Assembly (NCBI GenBank): GCA_934278005.1
Contig: CAKQWG010000173.1
Location: 1-6,657, forward strand
DNA from: an uncultured Pirellulaceae bacterium
GTDB lineage: Bacteria; Planctomycetota; Planctomycetia; Pirellulales; Pirellulaceae
Length of the DNA: 6,657 nt
Reading direction: 5' to 3'
The position numbers were made by a program, and so were the translations under genes. Positions 5,230 to 6,657 of the stretch are shown piece after piece; the first letter of the stretch is position 1; each line of letters begins with the position of its first letter. The notes beneath the pieces were generated by a model. It was not told the DNA's origin, searched no databases, and saw only the letters and a program-made list of their open reading frames with translations.

Positions 5230-6657
5230 CTATTTTGGGCTCGACTCTTCGGCTCGCTGTGCCAGCTCCTCGAACATGCTCACCAATGTATCCGCGATTT
5301 TGACCGAGGCCTGGACTTCGACGCGGTTGGTACCGAGCCATGTCTCATAGCCGCCGAGGCGGTGCTGCTCGGGTGTCGGTAGATAGCCGTAGCTGCCGTT
5401 GGCCAACTCCATCGTGAAGCTCGGCTTAAAGGGGTTGCGGGCCTTGAGCTCCAGGCCGGTTTCAGTGAATACTTCAAACGGGATGGCGGCAATGCCCAGG
5501 TCGCCGATCCGCACGGCTTGCAGTACGACGTGAACCGTATCGGGGGCCTCCAATTGTTGTATTGCCTTGCCGGCATAGTTCCGCTCGTGCGGAAACTCTT
5601 CGCGATACTCTGGATCGGCGAGCACTTTTTTGGCGTGAGCAAGCTGTGCCGGTGTCGGCTTGCGGACGTCCAGTTCAAGTTCCTGTTGCCGCATGTCCAG
5701 TGGCACATGGTCGTGCCAAACAAGGTTTTTATACTCTCCAAAGACTGCCTGGGCGCATTGGTCGGCGACCAGTCGCATCTTTTCGTAAGGCTTACCTCGC
5801 TTACTTGGCTTGGAGTAGTCGTTGTTGTTGATGTTGCCGCTGGTACCGTTGCTCATGGCGGCCACAAAGGGAGGATCCAGTCGATCGGCACCTAACAACT
5901 CCTGAATGCGATCGCAAAACATTGCGAAGTAGTCTGCCGAAATATCGTTGGGACCTGTCCCGCCTACGTAGTGCAGCGAGTAATTGGCCAGCAAGCCCAA
6001 TGGACTACCATCGAGATTCTGGATCGCCAGGAAGGCGATCTGTGGATCGACGGGACTGGCCGGTTCCAACAGATCGGGGCGGTTGCCCGGATTCATCTTG
6101 GCCTGCTCCAGCTCCCCGAACGGGCTGAAGACCGCGCTGCCGGGTGTCAGCAACCAGCGTCGGCTGAACACCTGATCGGGCAAGTCGACTGTGCCCCAGG
6201 CTAACCGCGCGGGCTGGAGATTGTGGATCGCGCCTTGCACACCATCGGCAATGCGACGAATCACGAAACGTTGATACTCGGAAAACTCCGGCTCGGGTTT
6301 GAAACCATTCTTCCACCCGGCTCGGACCGACGAGTGGGTATGCGTACATGAGATGAGAATTCGATCCGCGGGCAGACCAGTCGCCTCGGTCACTTGCCGT
6401 TTGGCTTCGTCGAGCACTTCGCGGCTGATGCCGATATTATCGAGGACCACCAACGCGATCCGCATCTGCCCGTCGTCCAGTACGAAGCAGCGGGCGTGCA
6501 ATTCGTCGTGAACGTACTTGCCCGGTGGGGGAGTGCCGAAGTTGCCGACCAAGCCCTCGCCCAGCCATGGGGTAATGTTGGCAGTGGCCGCCCCGGCCAA
6601 CAACGGCTTGCGATCGTGGGTTTCAGCGGCAGCAGCGATGGGCAGCAAAGTTGCTGC
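5230..6657 (-). CDS. Neutral/alkaline ceramidase-family hydrolase, exported; N-terminus beyond right edge
   Basis: The frame is open to the right edge and reads AATLLPIAAAAETHD, the end of a signal peptide, so the true start is outside the window; the TTG at 6648 is probably not the start. The mature part (about 460 residues) matches the catalytic domain of neutral ceramidases, Zn enzymes that cleave the amide bond of N-acyl sphingosines. Counting from codon 6648: LLAGAATANITP (16-27), the zinc motif SCTHTHSSVRAG (100-111, His103/His105), NYSLHYVGG (222-230, His226), the likely nucleophile segment SNGTSGNINN (266-275, Ser270), IPFEVFTETG (389-398, Glu392 or Glu396) and NGSYGYLPTPEQH (417-429, Tyr420/422). 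It ends near 472, so the C-terminal immunoglobulin-like domain of classic ceramidases is absent. Such short forms are frequent in planctomycetes; the real substrate may be another N-acyl amide. Residue equivalences are by motif position, not alignment. Confidence 0.9.
   Translation of the reverse strand, partial: AATLLPIAAAAETHDRKPLLAGAATANITPWLGEGLVGNFGTPPPGKYVHDELHARCFVLDDGQMRIALVVLDNIGISREVLDEAKRQVTEATGLPADRILISCTHTHSSVRAGWKNGFKPEPEFSEYQRFVIRRIADGVQGAIHNLQPARLAWGTVDLPDQVFSRRWLLTPGSAVFSPFGELEQAKMNPGNRPDLLEPASPVDPQIAFLAIQNLDGSPLGLLANYSLHYVGGTGPNDISADYFAMFCDRIQELLGADRLDPPFVAAMSNGTSGNINNNDYSKPSKRGKPYEKMRLVADQCAQAVFGEYKNLVWHDHVPLDMRQQELELDVRKPTPAQLAHAKKVLADPEYREEFPHERNYAGKAIQQLEAPDTVHVVLQAVRIGDLGIAAIPFEVFTETGLELKARNPFKPSFTMELANGSYGYLPTPEQHRLGGYETWLGTNRVEVQASVKIADTLVSMFEELAQRAEESSPK

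Noticed and set aside
6646..6648. TTG as the start codon of the ceramidase-like gene
   Set aside because: The frame remains open to the window edge with signal-peptide-like residues upstream, and this start would leave no basic n-region. The true start is most likely outside the window.

Overview
The window looks like chromosomal DNA from a planctomycete, most likely of the Pirellulales type (Rhodopirellula or Blastopirellula relatives). This is inferred from gene content: a Hanks-type Ser/Thr kinase with a degenerate catalytic loop and a PAS domain, a secreted SGNH hydrolase with the variant block III FGLHD, a short secreted neutral-ceramidase-like enzyme, and a large exported protein of a conserved but unnamed type. 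Base composition is moderately GC-rich by eye. There is no rRNA, tRNA, CRISPR array, insertion sequence or phage gene.

Layout: (1) 1-2354, minus strand: one uninterrupted frame for a large exported protein of unknown function, running off the left edge, so its C-terminus is missing. (2) 2355-2714: divergent intergenic region with a very good extended -10 promoter facing right (2528-2536), an imperfect dyad, a weaker -10 facing left, and a possible 46-codon ORF whose ATG falls on the predicted transcription start. (3) 2715-4175, plus: soluble Ser/Thr kinase with a C-terminal PAS domain and a tandem 15-bp repeat inside its activation segment. (4) 4266-5138, plus: exported SGNH/GDSL-family protein, possibly co-transcribed with the kinase (90-bp gap). 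(5) 5139-5229: convergent gap with a strong GC hairpin. (6) 5230-6657, minus: neutral/alkaline ceramidase-family hydrolase, running off the right edge inside its signal peptide.

Functional links: three of the four main products are predicted to be exported, and two are hydrolases of carbon-oxygen or amide bonds. The kinase is the only cytosolic regulator. Nothing in the sequence ties the four genes into one pathway, and I do not see a coherent new multi-gene system. The most unusual items are the repeat-expanded activation segment of the kinase, its PAS domain with nothing after it, the possible leaderless ORF in front of it, and the internal duplication in the large exported protein.
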